Assembly (NCBI RefSeq): GCF_030272615.1
Contig: NC_081415.1
Coordinates: 624,029,740 to 624,093,739 of the forward strand
From: Cryptomeria japonica
Taxonomy: Eukaryota > Streptophyta > Pinopsida > Cupressales > Cupressaceae
DNA length: 64,000 bases
Direction: 5' to 3'
The notes under the pieces were generated by a model. It did no database searches. It saw only the letters and a program-made list of their open reading frames with translations, and was not told the DNA's origin. The translations under genes and the position numbers were made by a program. This document shows positions 12,201 to 22,712 of this stretch, in pieces; within the stretch, counting starts at the first letter, position 1, and the number at the start of each line of letters is the position of its first letter.

Positions 12201-12695
12201 CGGAATCGTTCTGCATGTGAACGCCGATGAAAGCGTCATCTTAGAGCTCAGGCAGCTGCTTCTCAAACTTTGCAATCCCCAAAAACACCTTCAACTAATA
12301 TTATTCCATTTTCTCCTCAGCCGAAGATTGAGCCGAAATCTCCTAAACATAAGATGCATGATGGTCTTGATCCTGTGTGAGTTAAAGATCCTATTTTTAT
12401 AAATCTTGATGATGATATAGATGAAAATGTTATTCATGATGAAAATGTTACTCCTGTTCATTCTGATAGTGAGTATGAATATGTTGATGTTGATAACCAT
12501 TTATCTAACAAATTTTCTAAAGCACTTATCCTAGCTCCTAGACAAGAACAACGTGGCTTGAAACATGAACATAGCCCTTGTTTCGATCTTGTGATAGCTC
12601 CATCTGCTATGTTGGATGTCCCTCCTCTAGCGTGTTTCCTACCTTCCCGAAATATTGATCAGCAAGATCGGGGGGTAGATGACGTGCTAGACTAG
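9252..12695 (+). pseudogene. Gag-protease polyprotein of element C
   Basis: One frame of 1148 codons from ATG 9252 to TAG 12693, interrupted by stops at 10632 (TAG), 12228 (TGA) and 12378 (TGA). Residues about 170-290 are Ser/Pro/Asn-rich linker. The retrotransposon Gag core spans about 320-460 (LELYNGKGDPLTHVKTFQ, then LQWYFSF). A knuckle near residue 577 reads CQFHRQPGHDTEKC, with His in place of the second Cys as in many plant gypsy Gags. A pepsin-like protease region lies near 680-800 (CRVLIDPSC, LGYPWLSSMKAIVS). The usual DSG or DGG active site is DPS here, so catalysis is doubtful. The tail is long, Pro-rich and then acidic. No RT, RNase H or integrase follows. The start is the first ATG after the leader and gives the full Gag. 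Confidence 0.88.
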
Positions 12696-13443
12696 TTTCA
12701 TTAGCATAGCAGACTCTCTCCTCCTCTCTTGATCTCTTTTGTTACTTCTTCTATGTGTTATTCTCATTCTTCTATTTGTTGTCCTTAGTGTTATCTCTTG
12801 AGGACGATGCAAAACATTGAGATCTCTTTTGGTCTCTCTCATGTTGACTCAAAAGACACATGTGTTCCCTTCTTCTAGGTGACCTTCCTTGATTGGGGAA
12901 TGAAGAACAATTATGCATACATACATATGATATACATGAATTATCATACAGCATACTGACCCCGAGGAAAGCGAAGTCACCTTGTTCTTTGTGTTTTGTG
13001 TCTATTATCCTTGGGCTTATCTCACACTTGGGGGCTAAATCCTTGTGATAACATGCTCCTTTCTCATTTCTTATATGTATCACTACCTTAAAGAAATCAC
13101 CCCTGGTGAGGTGTGTGCGATCGCTTTAACATAGGGGGGCATACATCCCATTCATATCTTTTCAAGATACTTGAAAATTTCTTGACAAATTTAGCTTTGC
13201 CTTGAAAATTTTTGATATCTTTCTTGCATGACTCATAGTGAGGGAACCTTACTATTGACAGTCATGGTTCTCCCTCATGATCTTCCCTTTTACTTTGTCA
13301 ATCGAAGTCATAAGATCCTTAGTCCACTGGGGGCTTGGTGTATCTTGCCTCCTTGACGTGGTGAAAGTTTTTCAATGTTGTTTCCTTGTACTTTACCGGA
13401 AGTATGAGCGTATGCTTATACTCCCGCTAAAGTGGGGGTTAAA
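12696..13443 (+). other. 3' noncoding region of C with polypurine tract
   Basis: No reading frame with family resemblance. The stretch ends in AAAGTGGGGGTTAAA (13429-13443) directly before the right LTR, the expected plus-strand primer. A closely similar ending (TAAAGTGGGGAATAAA) precedes the LTR start at 57527. Confidence 0.7.
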
Positions 13444-14704
13444 TGTAGCATCCTAAAATTGTGACACTTGCAATTTCGACTGCATTTGGGTCTTCACGAT
13501 GGCAGCGCAACGTTGAACCTGAATGGAGACCCCAAAACCTACTTGTGACATCAAAAACTGCATTTTTCTGCACCCTGGCCTGATCCCTCCTTGCACCTTG
13601 CTGTCCCGGGAGGTGGGACCATGGCACCCAGTTCCCTAATCCTTCAGGACTAGGGCACCCAGTGTCCTAGTCCCCCAGGACCATGGCGCCTAGCGCTTGG
13701 TCCCTGGCCCTATTTTGGGCCCGGTCTCTTTTGGGCATCGGGTCTTTAAGTTTGCAATTCAGGAAATAATGTTCCCTGGTCAGCCTAAGGTCAGGAAAAT
13801 CAGTCTATCAGTCCTAATTGACAAGTATATAAACTACTTTTCCTCTCCTAGAAAGGGAGGAAGGAAATAAGCAAGAGCAAGAGGCGAAAGCGATATTAAA
13901 ACATTCAAACATTCAAGCATTCAAGCATTCCTTCAAGCAATTGAGCATTCTAAGTCTCCATTCAAGGCTAAGTGTTGCATTCATGACAAGGATTCAACCA
14001 TTGAAGAGGAGATCACATACAACATACAACATACTACATACATTACACCTTCGCATGTAAGAATACAAACATTCTTACAACAAGGTATCAGTACTTGTTT
14101 ACATTACAAACATTTACATTTACAACATTCTCATTTCTTGGTTAATTCCACAACCGGGGTTTGACCTAAAGGAAAACCCCTCATCCCTAACCCCCCAATC
14201 GTCCTCTCTTTTATGTGTGTAGGTTGCAGGTATGCGGCTATAATTGAAGATTTGGAATCCTTGTGTAGAGACGAATAGATCCCCCTTCATTTCGCGGATT
14301 TTTCGGAGGACCGTGTGCACGCCGGGCACCATCATCCCGTCAACTTTCGCTCAAATTTGTAGAACAGCACCGTCTTGACATTTTATTGCTAATTCCAGGT
14401 CCGTAGCTTCATCCCATACCCCTATCTCTATTTATAAGCGAATCTTTCCTACTTTACATGCATTCCTAGTTCAATCTTTCTATCTACATTCTTTACAAAA
14501 GAGGGTATCCTTGATGTCTTAACCCTTGAAACTCATTTAGAATCCAATCTTGCATTGCGTGGGATTGGATCTTGTGGGTTTCAACCCCTCTTTTGAATGT
14601 AAAGTCTCCCCTAAGTGAAAACCATCAACCCTAGTGACTCTCCCTTCTCTCTCCTTGGGGTTGGGGAGGGGAGAACAACTAGGGTTTGATTTTTCCGCTT
14701 TACA
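13444..14704 (+). repeat. 3' LTR of element C
   Basis: A 1261-bp LTR with the same TG...CA ends as the left copy. The differences I could align are mainly C/T and G/A, densest in the GC-rich block. The 65-codon reading frame at its right edge (from 14634) starts in LTR and runs into ORF E, and is not a gene. Confidence 0.95.
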
Positions 14705-14709
14705 CTTTG
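14705..14709. repeat. Right target-site duplication of element C (CTTTG)
   Basis: A perfect copy of 6796-6800. ORF E resumes straight after it in the frame it had left at 6800. Confidence 0.93.
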
Positions 14710-15910
14710 AAGATGCAATGCAGACTCTCAATGAGAAGAAGGATGTTGTAATGAAGGTAGACCGTAAGAAAGCAAAGCTTGCCTTGACTAAGCCTGCTTT
14801 GGCAAAGTCATTCCCCCTGGACAGTATGTAATGTATAATAAATCGGGATATAATGTGGTAATTCCTAGGAGGGATGAACCATCTACATCAAAGGGAAAGA
14901 GGCCAATGGAGGTTGCCCTTCAGTCAGAAGATTCTTCAAAAAGGAAGAGGTTGGAAAAAAAGGCATAGTCAAGTGACACCCTATATTCTCCTTCTCAATC
15001 CCCATTATTTATAGGTGATGAGTAGGCAATTGCGGAGCAATTACTACAACTAGGAAGCTTAGGGGAGATTGCATGTACATATGGAGAATTGCAAGAAGGG
15101 ATGCCGGAAGACCCAACAGGTGCCAAAATGGACCTAACTATTGAAGAATTTGTAGGTACAAAACTGGATCCTATCATTATGCAAGCCAGTGATGAATTTT
15201 TGGCTGATAATAGTTTTGTAAAGACAAGAGCCTTTCTGCAATTTCTTTGGCGAAGGCATATAGGGCACTTTAAATAAAGGTTTGAAAAGGGGAAAGTTGA
15301 ACAACCCCATAAGGATACATCTATTGTTGAAATAGAAATAAAGCAAGAAATGGTGAGAGAGTTTGAAGCAATTACCCTTGAGTAAGGGAGAAAATTGATT
15401 GCAGATGATGGAGTGCTAATTCTCCCAGAATGGGACATAGCTGATGCAATAGTTTTTGATGCAGTAAGGAAGGAGACCAAGCCTTTAGAGAGAATGACTT
15501 ATAGCACTGACCATGCAACCCTTATAATGTGGTCACTTAAAAGAGAGGAAAATAAAATAAGGAGAGATTTCTGTCAATCTGATTACTCAGGGGGCATGAT
15601 TGTGAAAAGAGTCAAAGACACAGGGGTAGTAGAAGCTGCTAGTAGGACCTTATAGTCTACTAAATTTGGCATGGCAATGGCTGAAAAAGAGGTTAAGGAG
15701 AAAGCTGATCTCCATACGAAATTAGAGGTAGTCTTAAAGCCTTATAATCAAGCAAAGCTTGAGCTGGCTTCTAAAGATGGCACTATTACAGAGCTGAAGA
15801 GTAAATTGGAAGGACAACATCAAATGGGTGAGTCTTCCCAACTGATGAGTGTTTCTTCTCCTACTAAGCCCCCTCCTTCCAGCCCAATTATTGAATTCCC
15901 TTCTTCTCCC

Positions 15911-16420
15911 ATGAGTCTCTGATGCACTTTTATGCTTTATGCTTCCGAGTCTATTTTATCGGTATAGGTAATACCAAGGGTTCCACCTTCCGATTCTCTA
16001 TGCCATCAAGGATCGGCATAGTTCATTTTATGTCCCTCTGATGCCCCAATGATGTCAATATACCATTCCACATTTTGACTAAGTCCCCTATGTTATCAGC
16101 ATAACTCACCCCGAATAACTCCTACCAACTCTCTGTCCACCTTAATAGTCTTGTTGGGACTCGACATACCATAAAACTTCTTCTTCTGATGTCCCAATGA
16201 ATCCTCACCTAATGTTTACTTTATCGGTATAATTTACACTGATATCCCCATAGGCTCCTTTATCTTCATCGGGGGTTAGAATAGCCTTTTTCTATTCCTC
16301 CCAAAGTCCCCATGAGTCTCTGTTGCACTTTTATGCTTTATGCTTCCGAGTCTATTTTATCAGTATAGGTAATACAGAGGGTTCTACCTTCCGATTCTCC
16401 ATGCCATCGAGGATCGGTCT
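15911..16420 (+). repeat. Pair of ~110-bp direct repeats after ORF E
   Basis: 15911-16020 and 16312-16420 are near copies, starting ATGAGTCTCTG and including GCTTTATGCTTCCGAGTC, about 400 bp apart. The first overlaps the end of ORF E, so the last codons of E belong to the repeat. The DNA between them has no gene. They may be remnants of a tandem duplication or of a terminal repeat. Confidence 0.7.
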
Positions 16421-16663
16421 AACTATTTTGGCACTATCTTGATATGGTGTTTTTCTCTGATGGACTTGTTCTTTTGTTGAGCCACACATTGGTCATGAAG
16501 CCATGCTCAATAATGTTCATGCATGTCCATCATGCAGTATAGCGACAACCATTGGATTTGGATGAAATGTGACCGCCTTTTATCCTTTCGTCCATCCGAT
16601 AAGCAAAGCTACCTTGATGGTTGAAGACAATTTTGTCGGATCATCAGGATGACTTCAAACCTG
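16421..16663. other. Unassigned spacer
   Basis: No reading frame, repeat or motif that I can support. Confidence 0.4.
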
Positions 16664-16813
16664 CTACTCTAAGCTCCAAAATAGATCTTTCATACAACGT
16701 GTTAGCGATAGGTTAGTCAATCGCAGATGTTGATTGCAAAATGGATGGTGTAAAATGGTCCACTAACACGCATGTTAGTCAATCCGTATTGACATTTTGG
16801 AGCCAGATTAGAC
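16664..16813. mobile_element. MITE-like element with inverted ends
   Basis: About 150 bp. The left end (AAGCTCCAAAATAG) and right end (CATTTTGGAGCCAGATTAGAC) are inverted copies of a consensus near TCTATTCTGGCTCCAAAA. The body carries GTTAGTCAATCGCA and ACTAACACGCATGTTAGTCAA. Other copies or single ends are at 37912, 39394, 40054, 40489-40741 and 42117. No coding capacity. No target duplication is visible. Confidence 0.55.
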
Positions 16814-16850
16814 ATGCAATGGAGATTTCATACTGTCTTAGCTTAGTGAA

Positions 16851-17418
16851 AGGTTAGTCAATCGCAACCACTAACTACAAAATCGACAGTGTAAAATATG
16901 CTACTAACACACACGTTAGTCAAGACTTGTCGAGTATCGGTATAGAAGACCGAGACTGCTCCCAATAGCTGAAACATACTCTGATATGTGGAGGTCATCG
17001 GTAGAGGGTGTGCTGATAGAGCTCATAGATTTTATTCACACTGTTTCATCGGTCAGATTTAAACTGATGAGTATGAACAAAGGTCAAGTGAATTGGAGGC
17101 ATATTTCAAATGGCCATGGCTAGCTCCAAATAGACCTATTGTACAACATGTTATTGACAGGTTAGTCTATCGAAACTGTTAACTACAAAATTGACAGTTT
17201 AAATTGCGTGACTAAAACACGTGTTAGTCAAGATTCATTGGGTATCAGCATAGCAGACAGAGACTGCTCCTGATAGCTGAAACATACTCCGTCATGTGGA
17301 GGTCATTGGCAGAGGTTGTGTCGATAGAGCTCACAAATTTTCTTCAAAATGTTTCATCGGTCAGATTTAAATCGATGAGTATGAAAAAAGGTCAAGTGAA
17401 TTGGAGGCATATTTCAAA
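16851..17418 (+). repeat. Two 260-bp direct repeats with 308-bp period
   Basis: 16851-17110 and 17159-17418 share order and length, beginning AGGTTAGTC and ending GGAGGCATATTTCAAA. Both contain the MITE-family body motif (ACGTGTTAGTCAAGA-like). They lie just upstream of the MULE transposase, so they may be its subterminal repeats. No gene lies inside them. 17419-17751 holds nothing I recognise. Confidence 0.75.
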
Positions 17419-17751
17419 CCATATCAACATTCCCTTCAATATGCCCAAGTGATGTTTTTTTCATGAAGATACTACAACATATCACCTTTACATACAATCC
17501 ACTAGTAAATTGTCTTATGATGAAACTAAAAGTGTCCATATATAGCACAAAACTATTTTGTAAAAATATGTGCTAACAGGATGAAGGTCTAACAGTAAAG
17601 TAGCTTTGGTCATTTGTGCCAAGCAAACAATATCATGGCAAACACATTTGACATCATCCACTATCTCAAAATAGTATCACACTGAAGATATCATCACTAT
17701 GGCTATTTACTATTGATGATATCTCTTTCTTTCTCTGATATGTGCAGGACC

Positions 17752-20630
17752 AGAATGGGAAAACACTGGAAATGGCAAGACATTATGGTATTGGAAGTTC
17801 AAGATGGTGGTGAAGGTTTGTGTCATTTCTCTTCAAGGGATATTTAGTGGATGCCAATTTGTGTCTAAAATGATTCAACGATAGACCTGTGTGTAGCAAT
17901 TCCACTGGGTAGATTGGATGCATTCATCAGAGGGGAATTGTTGCATGAAGGTGTTGAAACCCAATTCCTCCGAAAGTAGCACACTGAGAACAATAGTGCT
18001 ATGCACAACACACATACAACAAAGATGTACAGCCGGTTCGTAGACACATTCTTTCCTATTCTTTGTCTACGTTTAATGACATTATGACTATTGTTGATAA
18101 TAGGAGAGTTGTTTTTGAAGTTATTGGTGTTCATATGGACCAGAAGACAATAGGAAAAAGTCACCGAATAAGAAGCGCACAAGGACATATAAAAAAAAAA
18201 GAGGTTGTACATGCCACTTCACTGTTAAGGTGTTATATGGTAGGGCAGATGTGGCCATCTTGATATTGAAGCAACCATTGCATGTAGACAAGAATGGTGA
18301 AGCTTGTCATGGCGTCGATGATACCAGCAATGAGTTGCGCTCTCAATTTGCATCAAACCTTTGTGATGAATGCAAAGCATACAGAGAGAGGTTGTTGTTG
18401 ATGGATGTGAGTGTTGAAGCTATTATGGACAGACATCTTGATGATCCCATTTTTCATGACATGTTGAAGAAGAGAGATTCATTCATCACACACAAGGATG
18501 TTATGAATGCGGTGACGAGGGTCTATTCTATTCGGTCACAAAAGCATATGCATGATGCCACTAGCATCTTAGAATGGAGAAAATAGGATGAGACAAATTT
18601 CTTTTTTTTCTAGAAACCACAAGGTGTCGATAGACCTTTCATTATGAGAATACAAATGGCTTGGGTGCTTGACATGATGGTATGATTCATGCATGACTCA
18701 ATCATCTCAATGGATTTGACATTCGCAACAAATAAATACAAGGTAAGTCTCTTCAAACTTAACCTATTTTCATGCAGCCCATTTCATCTGTGGAGGGTCA
18801 TGATCTTCCTATTTGTTGTGTAAAATAGTATCAATTGTATTTGTGTCTTGTCTTCAATGAGAAGCAATTGGGGGTGCCTGTTGCATGGGCTGTGACATCA
18901 AGGAACAAGATCAAGGATATCTAGGTGTGGTTTATGGAATTGCAGAGACAAGGAATGAAAAAGAGGCCTGAATGGAGGATCAATGCATTTATCATGGATG
19001 ATGTGAGTGCAGAGACTCAACTGATAGACTAAGTACATGAGTGAAATTTTGTTTACATGAAATCAAACATTATGGTGTGCTGCTCTACATTTTATTTCAA
19101 ATGAGCAAGCTCCCAGCTCAGACCAATTAAACATTTTGTTCATAATAGGAGTGTTTTTGAATGTCATGTCATACTTTGTATTTGGCACGTGCATTGAGCA
19201 TGGCTGAAGAATGTGTACAAGTATGCAATGAAGGAAAGAGAAATGGACATTTTTCACCATCTAGGGGTGATAATAATGGCAATTCATGAAAGTGAAGAGA
19301 GAACTGTGGACGAGTTGCACACTTTCTTTGTCGAATTTAGTGATCAACCACATTTTCTAGAGTACTTCTACAACACATGGTGTCAAGGAGAAGGCCATAT
19401 CAATGAGTTTGACATTAGATTCAAGTGGTGGCTTTATGACTTGTTACCCATTTTGGTTGTCATTTGGTAATTGAAATCCTACTCCTATTTTTAATTTCTT
19501 TATTTCAATTTTTTTTTGGCCAACTATGTGGGCAAAAATCTTTAGGAATTTCGCTCATGCTAACCAGGACATAAATAATGCCATTGAATCATACATGGAA
19601 AATTAAAGTCACTGCACCTAAGAGATGATAAAAATACATGCTCGAGGAGGATGGACAATTTATATTTTATAATTGCGTATAAACTGGAACCATTCTACTA
19701 GCATAAGCGAGAATTGCAGCATTTTTTATTTATCAAAAACTATAGGTTGACACATTTGCAAACTAGTATGGAGAAGGCAAAGGCAATTCCTGATGTCGAT
19801 TGTGTTCTAGACGACACTACTCCTAGTTGATACTCGGTGAAAATTCAGTTCTCGTGAAACTGGTATGTGGTTAGGAAATTTGGGGATCACTTCTACATCT
19901 GTGAATGTTCATGGAGTTTGCAATGAAACATGTGCAAGCATGCATTGAAGGTTGGTGCAATGATGAACAATTCATTCCATGATTCACATGTTCCGGGTAA
20001 GTGGATGTTCATGAATGTTGATCTTTGCTAACTTAAAAGATGTGTACTTGACCCTAAGATCTTGTTTCATATAGATCCTATTCCTATGTCGACTCCAACA
20101 CCTGCTAATACTAATGAAAACCCAACACCTGAACCTATCATCAATACCATTTCTAATGCACACACAAATTTAGAGGATGTGAACACCATAATGTGGAACG
20201 AAGCAAACAGAAAGTTAAACATATTGTCACAAACAATGCCAGGTTCAGGTGATAAACTAATGGCATTTGTAGGCTATCTAGATAGGTTCATGGATGATCT
20301 TTAGAATGTCAGTGCCATGTCATTTGATTTTAGTCCATCTATTGATCTAGCCAATACAACTACCGAATGTATGCAGCCTTGGTTCAGTGCAAGTCGGGTC
20401 CATCGTCACAATTGGTGGCAACGTAGGCATAGTACTAGGAGTGAGATCTATCATGATTTTCAGCAGCCTATCACCTTTGAGTTCCCCTTTGAGACTTCTA
20501 GGAGGAGAAGGGGAAAGAGGCAATTGGACAAAGCACTGGAAGCGCATGTCCTTGCCACTGCATCAGTTGTGTCTGATACAGGTTGGTACTCTAGTGTCAC
20601 CTGTAAGTGGTTTCTAAACATGTGAATATT
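17752..20630 (+). pseudogene. Mutator-like (MULE) transposase, decayed, with introns
   Basis: A MULE transposase read from three frames. Near 18190-18300 is a Cys/His cluster (GCTCHFTVKVLYG, then CHG), a probable zinc DNA-binding part. The DDE core shows DLTFATNKYK (first Asp at 18713) and AFIMDDVSAE (Asp at 18996 or 18999), then a CIWHVH-AWLKNVYKYAM block near 19175-19225, typical of the family. A SWIM zinc finger (CEC...MCKHALK) spans 19900-19950 with a TGA inside. A GT-AG intron at 18743-18828 rejoins NKYK to a YQLYLCLVFNEKQ block in the expected place. A further intron probably lies near 19036-19148. Stops and frameshifts make it non-functional. A first exon near 17752-17815 (after TGTGCAG) is tentative. 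The tail after 20060 is Pro/Thr-rich and unassigned. Confidence 0.82.
18743..18828 (+). other. Intron in the MULE transposase
   Basis: Donor AAG|GTAAGT and acceptor AAAATAG give an 86-bp AT-rich intron that keeps frame and restores family alignment across the join. A nearer acceptor at 18777 would make a 35-bp intron, too short for plants. Confidence 0.65.
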
Positions 20631-21473
20631 GCACGCGTTTATTTAGTCATCATGTCTTGTAGCTAGTGAAAGTGATCCACACTTATGTGTGATAGTGTTT
20701 GGCACCTCCTCAACACCTGGCCATAGGAGTCCTCGTCGATGATTGGCTTTTGATGGTCTTTTATGTGGACATGGATCACACAATGATCCTTGCTGATACT
20801 AATTTTGGTATTATTTGTTCAGATTAAGCATTCTATTTGTAACTATGTCATATATGTTCTTGATGTTTAGCCATTCTTCATTCAACTTGTTGCGTAATAT
20901 GGAACAACTTTGTTTATTGTAGTTTTTGTAATGTTTACTATAACTGTCCCTAACCATGTCTTTGTATCTTTGTATGCAGGTCCATTGTATTTCGCCCTGT
21001 TTTATCACTAAATGGCTTTCACATACGCATCGAGTGACAGGATCAAGTTTTATGCAACTTAATTTTCAGTATTACATTTTTATGTCTTCAATTTATTGAA
21101 TGCTCTAGTTAAATAATTAATATTATTATGGTGTGATTATGTCTTGCATTTTTTTAGTGCTTAACACTCTTATGTCTTACATTTATTGAATGTTATAGTT
21201 ATATTACTAACACTCTTATTGTATGTATTTGTAGACTGCTAGAGAGGTTAGCAGAGAACAATGAGGAGTCTTCCTTATTTCAGTGCCTCCCGGATATCCT
21301 TGTTTCAGATATTATCGGAACAATAACTCACAGATGGGCTGCTAAGTGGACCATTTGAATGGGAAGACATTATATTGACGACAATATGTACATTGTTGAC
21401 ATAGAAGATGTGATCTAATTTGCTAGATTGTTGACTCTGTTGACGGTCGCTTTGTATAGGAGACTATGGCTAG
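20631..21473 (+). other. Noncoding DNA and possible exon scrap before element D
   Basis: AT-rich, with a short duplicated phrase (TTATGTCTTACATTTATTGAATG-like copies near 21080 and 21175). After an acceptor-like TTTGTAG (about 21235) there is an open stretch reading LLERLAENNEESSLFQC-like residues to about 21357, which I cannot assign. Nothing else is supported. Confidence 0.35.
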
Positions 21474-22650
21474 TGTTACTACTTATCAAATTGCCATTAG
21501 TTTTATATCCAAAGTCATGCTATATATTCTAGTCGGTTAGTATTACCGAATCATGTAGTTGGTACACACAGAGAAGTCGGTATGAATAGTCTAGTCAGTT
21601 ATAGAAGAAAGCAGTCACAGAACGCAGTATTCACCAAGCTGTTTACCGAGTATTGTTTCATGGCTACCTAGTAGTAAAGTTAACTCACCAAGTTGATATT
21701 CACCGAGTGAAATGTTTTACCAAATACATTGAACCTGGTCATGCACATGAAAACGTGTTACAAGATCGAGGCACATCTAACCATTTTACATTGGAAATTG
21801 CACTAGGAGATTGTGTATGATTACAAGGTCAATCTAACCAATGAAATATTTTGTTTAGTTAATCATTCGAAGAATCTTTTTGTAAGATCGAAGCAATGAA
21901 TTAGATCACCGCTGTGAGAGATCTATTTATACAGCATGATTTTAGGGTTAGAAAAAATAGATAGATGTGAGATATGTGTGTGTATGCATGAAGGAAGACT
22001 AGTATAGAGACACAAAGAGGTCACCGAGAAGGTTATTAGTGAACAGTCAAAGAACAGAGTAAACAGAAGGGTTTACCGAGTTACAATATGGGTTACCGAG
22101 GTATGCTACAAGCTAGGTATGCCTATTCTGAGCACATAGAATCTTCTATAGCATTTCAGATGTAAAGTTGTAGATATTTGTAATGATTTTATTGTAAAAT
22201 TGTGAAGTTGTAAGAGAAACCTTTAACAGGGTAAAAGACTCTAACCAAGTCTATAAATTGTAAATCCTTTAACCAGGTCCAACATTTATATAGTGTTGTA
22301 AAATCCTTTAGTAAGGTAGATCTAACAGATCTTGATACTCCTAATAGGGTAAGCTATCAGAAATAGATAAATGTAGCTCTAACCGAGCAATATTTATTAT
22401 TGCAGTAGTGAAGTTGTGGGTGCCATCCCCACTGTAGTTTTTCTCTCTAACCAAGAGTTTCTGCGTAACCAAAATATATGTGTTATGGAGTGAATCATGT
22501 ATGATTGTTATTTGTTTGTTTTAACTTTATTTTATGTTACTGCACTATTTTGTTTATGCATAACAGTAAGGTTATTATTGAAGAAAAGTTTTGGAGTACT
22601 GATTCATCCCTCCCCTCTCAGTACATTAGCTTTCCATATTGGGCCTAACA
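21474..22650 (+). repeat. 5' LTR of element D
   Basis: A 1177-bp LTR from TGTTACTACTTATCAAATTG to GGGCCTAACA, near-identical to 28337-29512. It contains ACCGAG hexamers near 21646, 21690, 22023, 22075, 22095 and 22382, a weak TATA-like TATTTATA at 21924, and repeated short phrases of the type AACCNGGT / TAACAGGGTA toward the 3' end. Its 3' end (CCCTCCCCTCTCAGTACATTAGC) resembles that of the A/B LTRs, which suggests a shared ancestry of the LTR ends. Confidence 0.94.
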
Positions 22651-22652
22651 AT

Positions 22653-22664
22653 TGGTATCAGAGC
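22653..22664 (+). other. Primer-binding site of element D
   Basis: TGGTATCAGAGC begins two bases after the LTR end. This is the standard plant copia site, complementary to the 3' end of initiator tRNA-Met. Element B has the identical site. Confidence 0.9.
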
Positions 22665-22712
22665 TTGAATTTTGGAAAAGGGTTTAACTACCTAAAGAGA
22701 AAGATCTTAGCA

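Larger units (their letters stand above)
6801..14704 (+). mobile_element. Non-autonomous Ty3/gypsy LTR retrotransposon C
   Basis: A complete 7904-bp element: LTR 6801-8062, primer site 8066, long leader, one Gag-protease ORF (9252-12695), purine tract, LTR 13444-14704, flanked by CTTTG. There is no RT, RNase H or integrase, and the roughly 750 bp after the ORF is too short to hold them, so C must have been mobilised by a helper. The Gag core (PF03732-like), the CxFHxxxGHxxxxC knuckle and a Tat/Athila-like protease region place it with plant gypsy elements (known family features). Relatives of its gag and LTR occur at 42987-43622 (reverse) and 57527. Confidence 0.92.
6005..15922 (+). pseudogene. 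ORF E: unrecognised decayed protein split by element C
   Basis: Left part 6005-6800 and right part 14710-15922 join exactly in frame once element C and one copy of its CTTTG target duplication are discounted, giving about 670 codons. Left-part stops are at 6386, 6719 and 6791. The right part shifts frame near 14825-14845 and then has stops near 14967, 15025, 15275, 15383 and 15653. I do not recognise the family. The left part is globular and rich in aromatic residues (LQLWSTD-like start, then FIRPKEFAKSIKI and NWGDIILYPISTIFRVYG). The right part has a basic stretch (SSKRKRLEKKA), an acidic middle, a predicted coiled coil (MAEKEVKEKADLHTKLEVVL) and a Ser/Pro-rich tail ending at 15922. The N-terminus is cut by the LTR of A. 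It could be a host gene or the accessory ORF of another retroelement. Confidence 0.55.

Noticed and set aside
12045-12500. Arg/Leu/Ile-rich frames overlapping the end of the C ORF
   Set aside because: Frameshifted or reverse readings of the Pro-rich Gag tail; the main frame runs through to 12695.
9252-12695. Endogenous pararetrovirus as the source of C
   Set aside because: LTRs, a tRNA primer site, a target duplication and a gypsy-type Gag with protease fit a retrotransposon. No movement or coat-protein signature is seen.
22653-22664. tRNA gene hint near TGGTATCAGAGC (also at 47392)
   Set aside because: Only the 12-nt primer complement is present; there is no cloverleaf.
22497-22712. Upstream in-frame ATG extending ORF1 of D by 72 codons
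   Set aside because: This part lies in the LTR and across the primer site, and the same residues appear at 29359 in the right LTR. The ATG at 22713 is the credible start.
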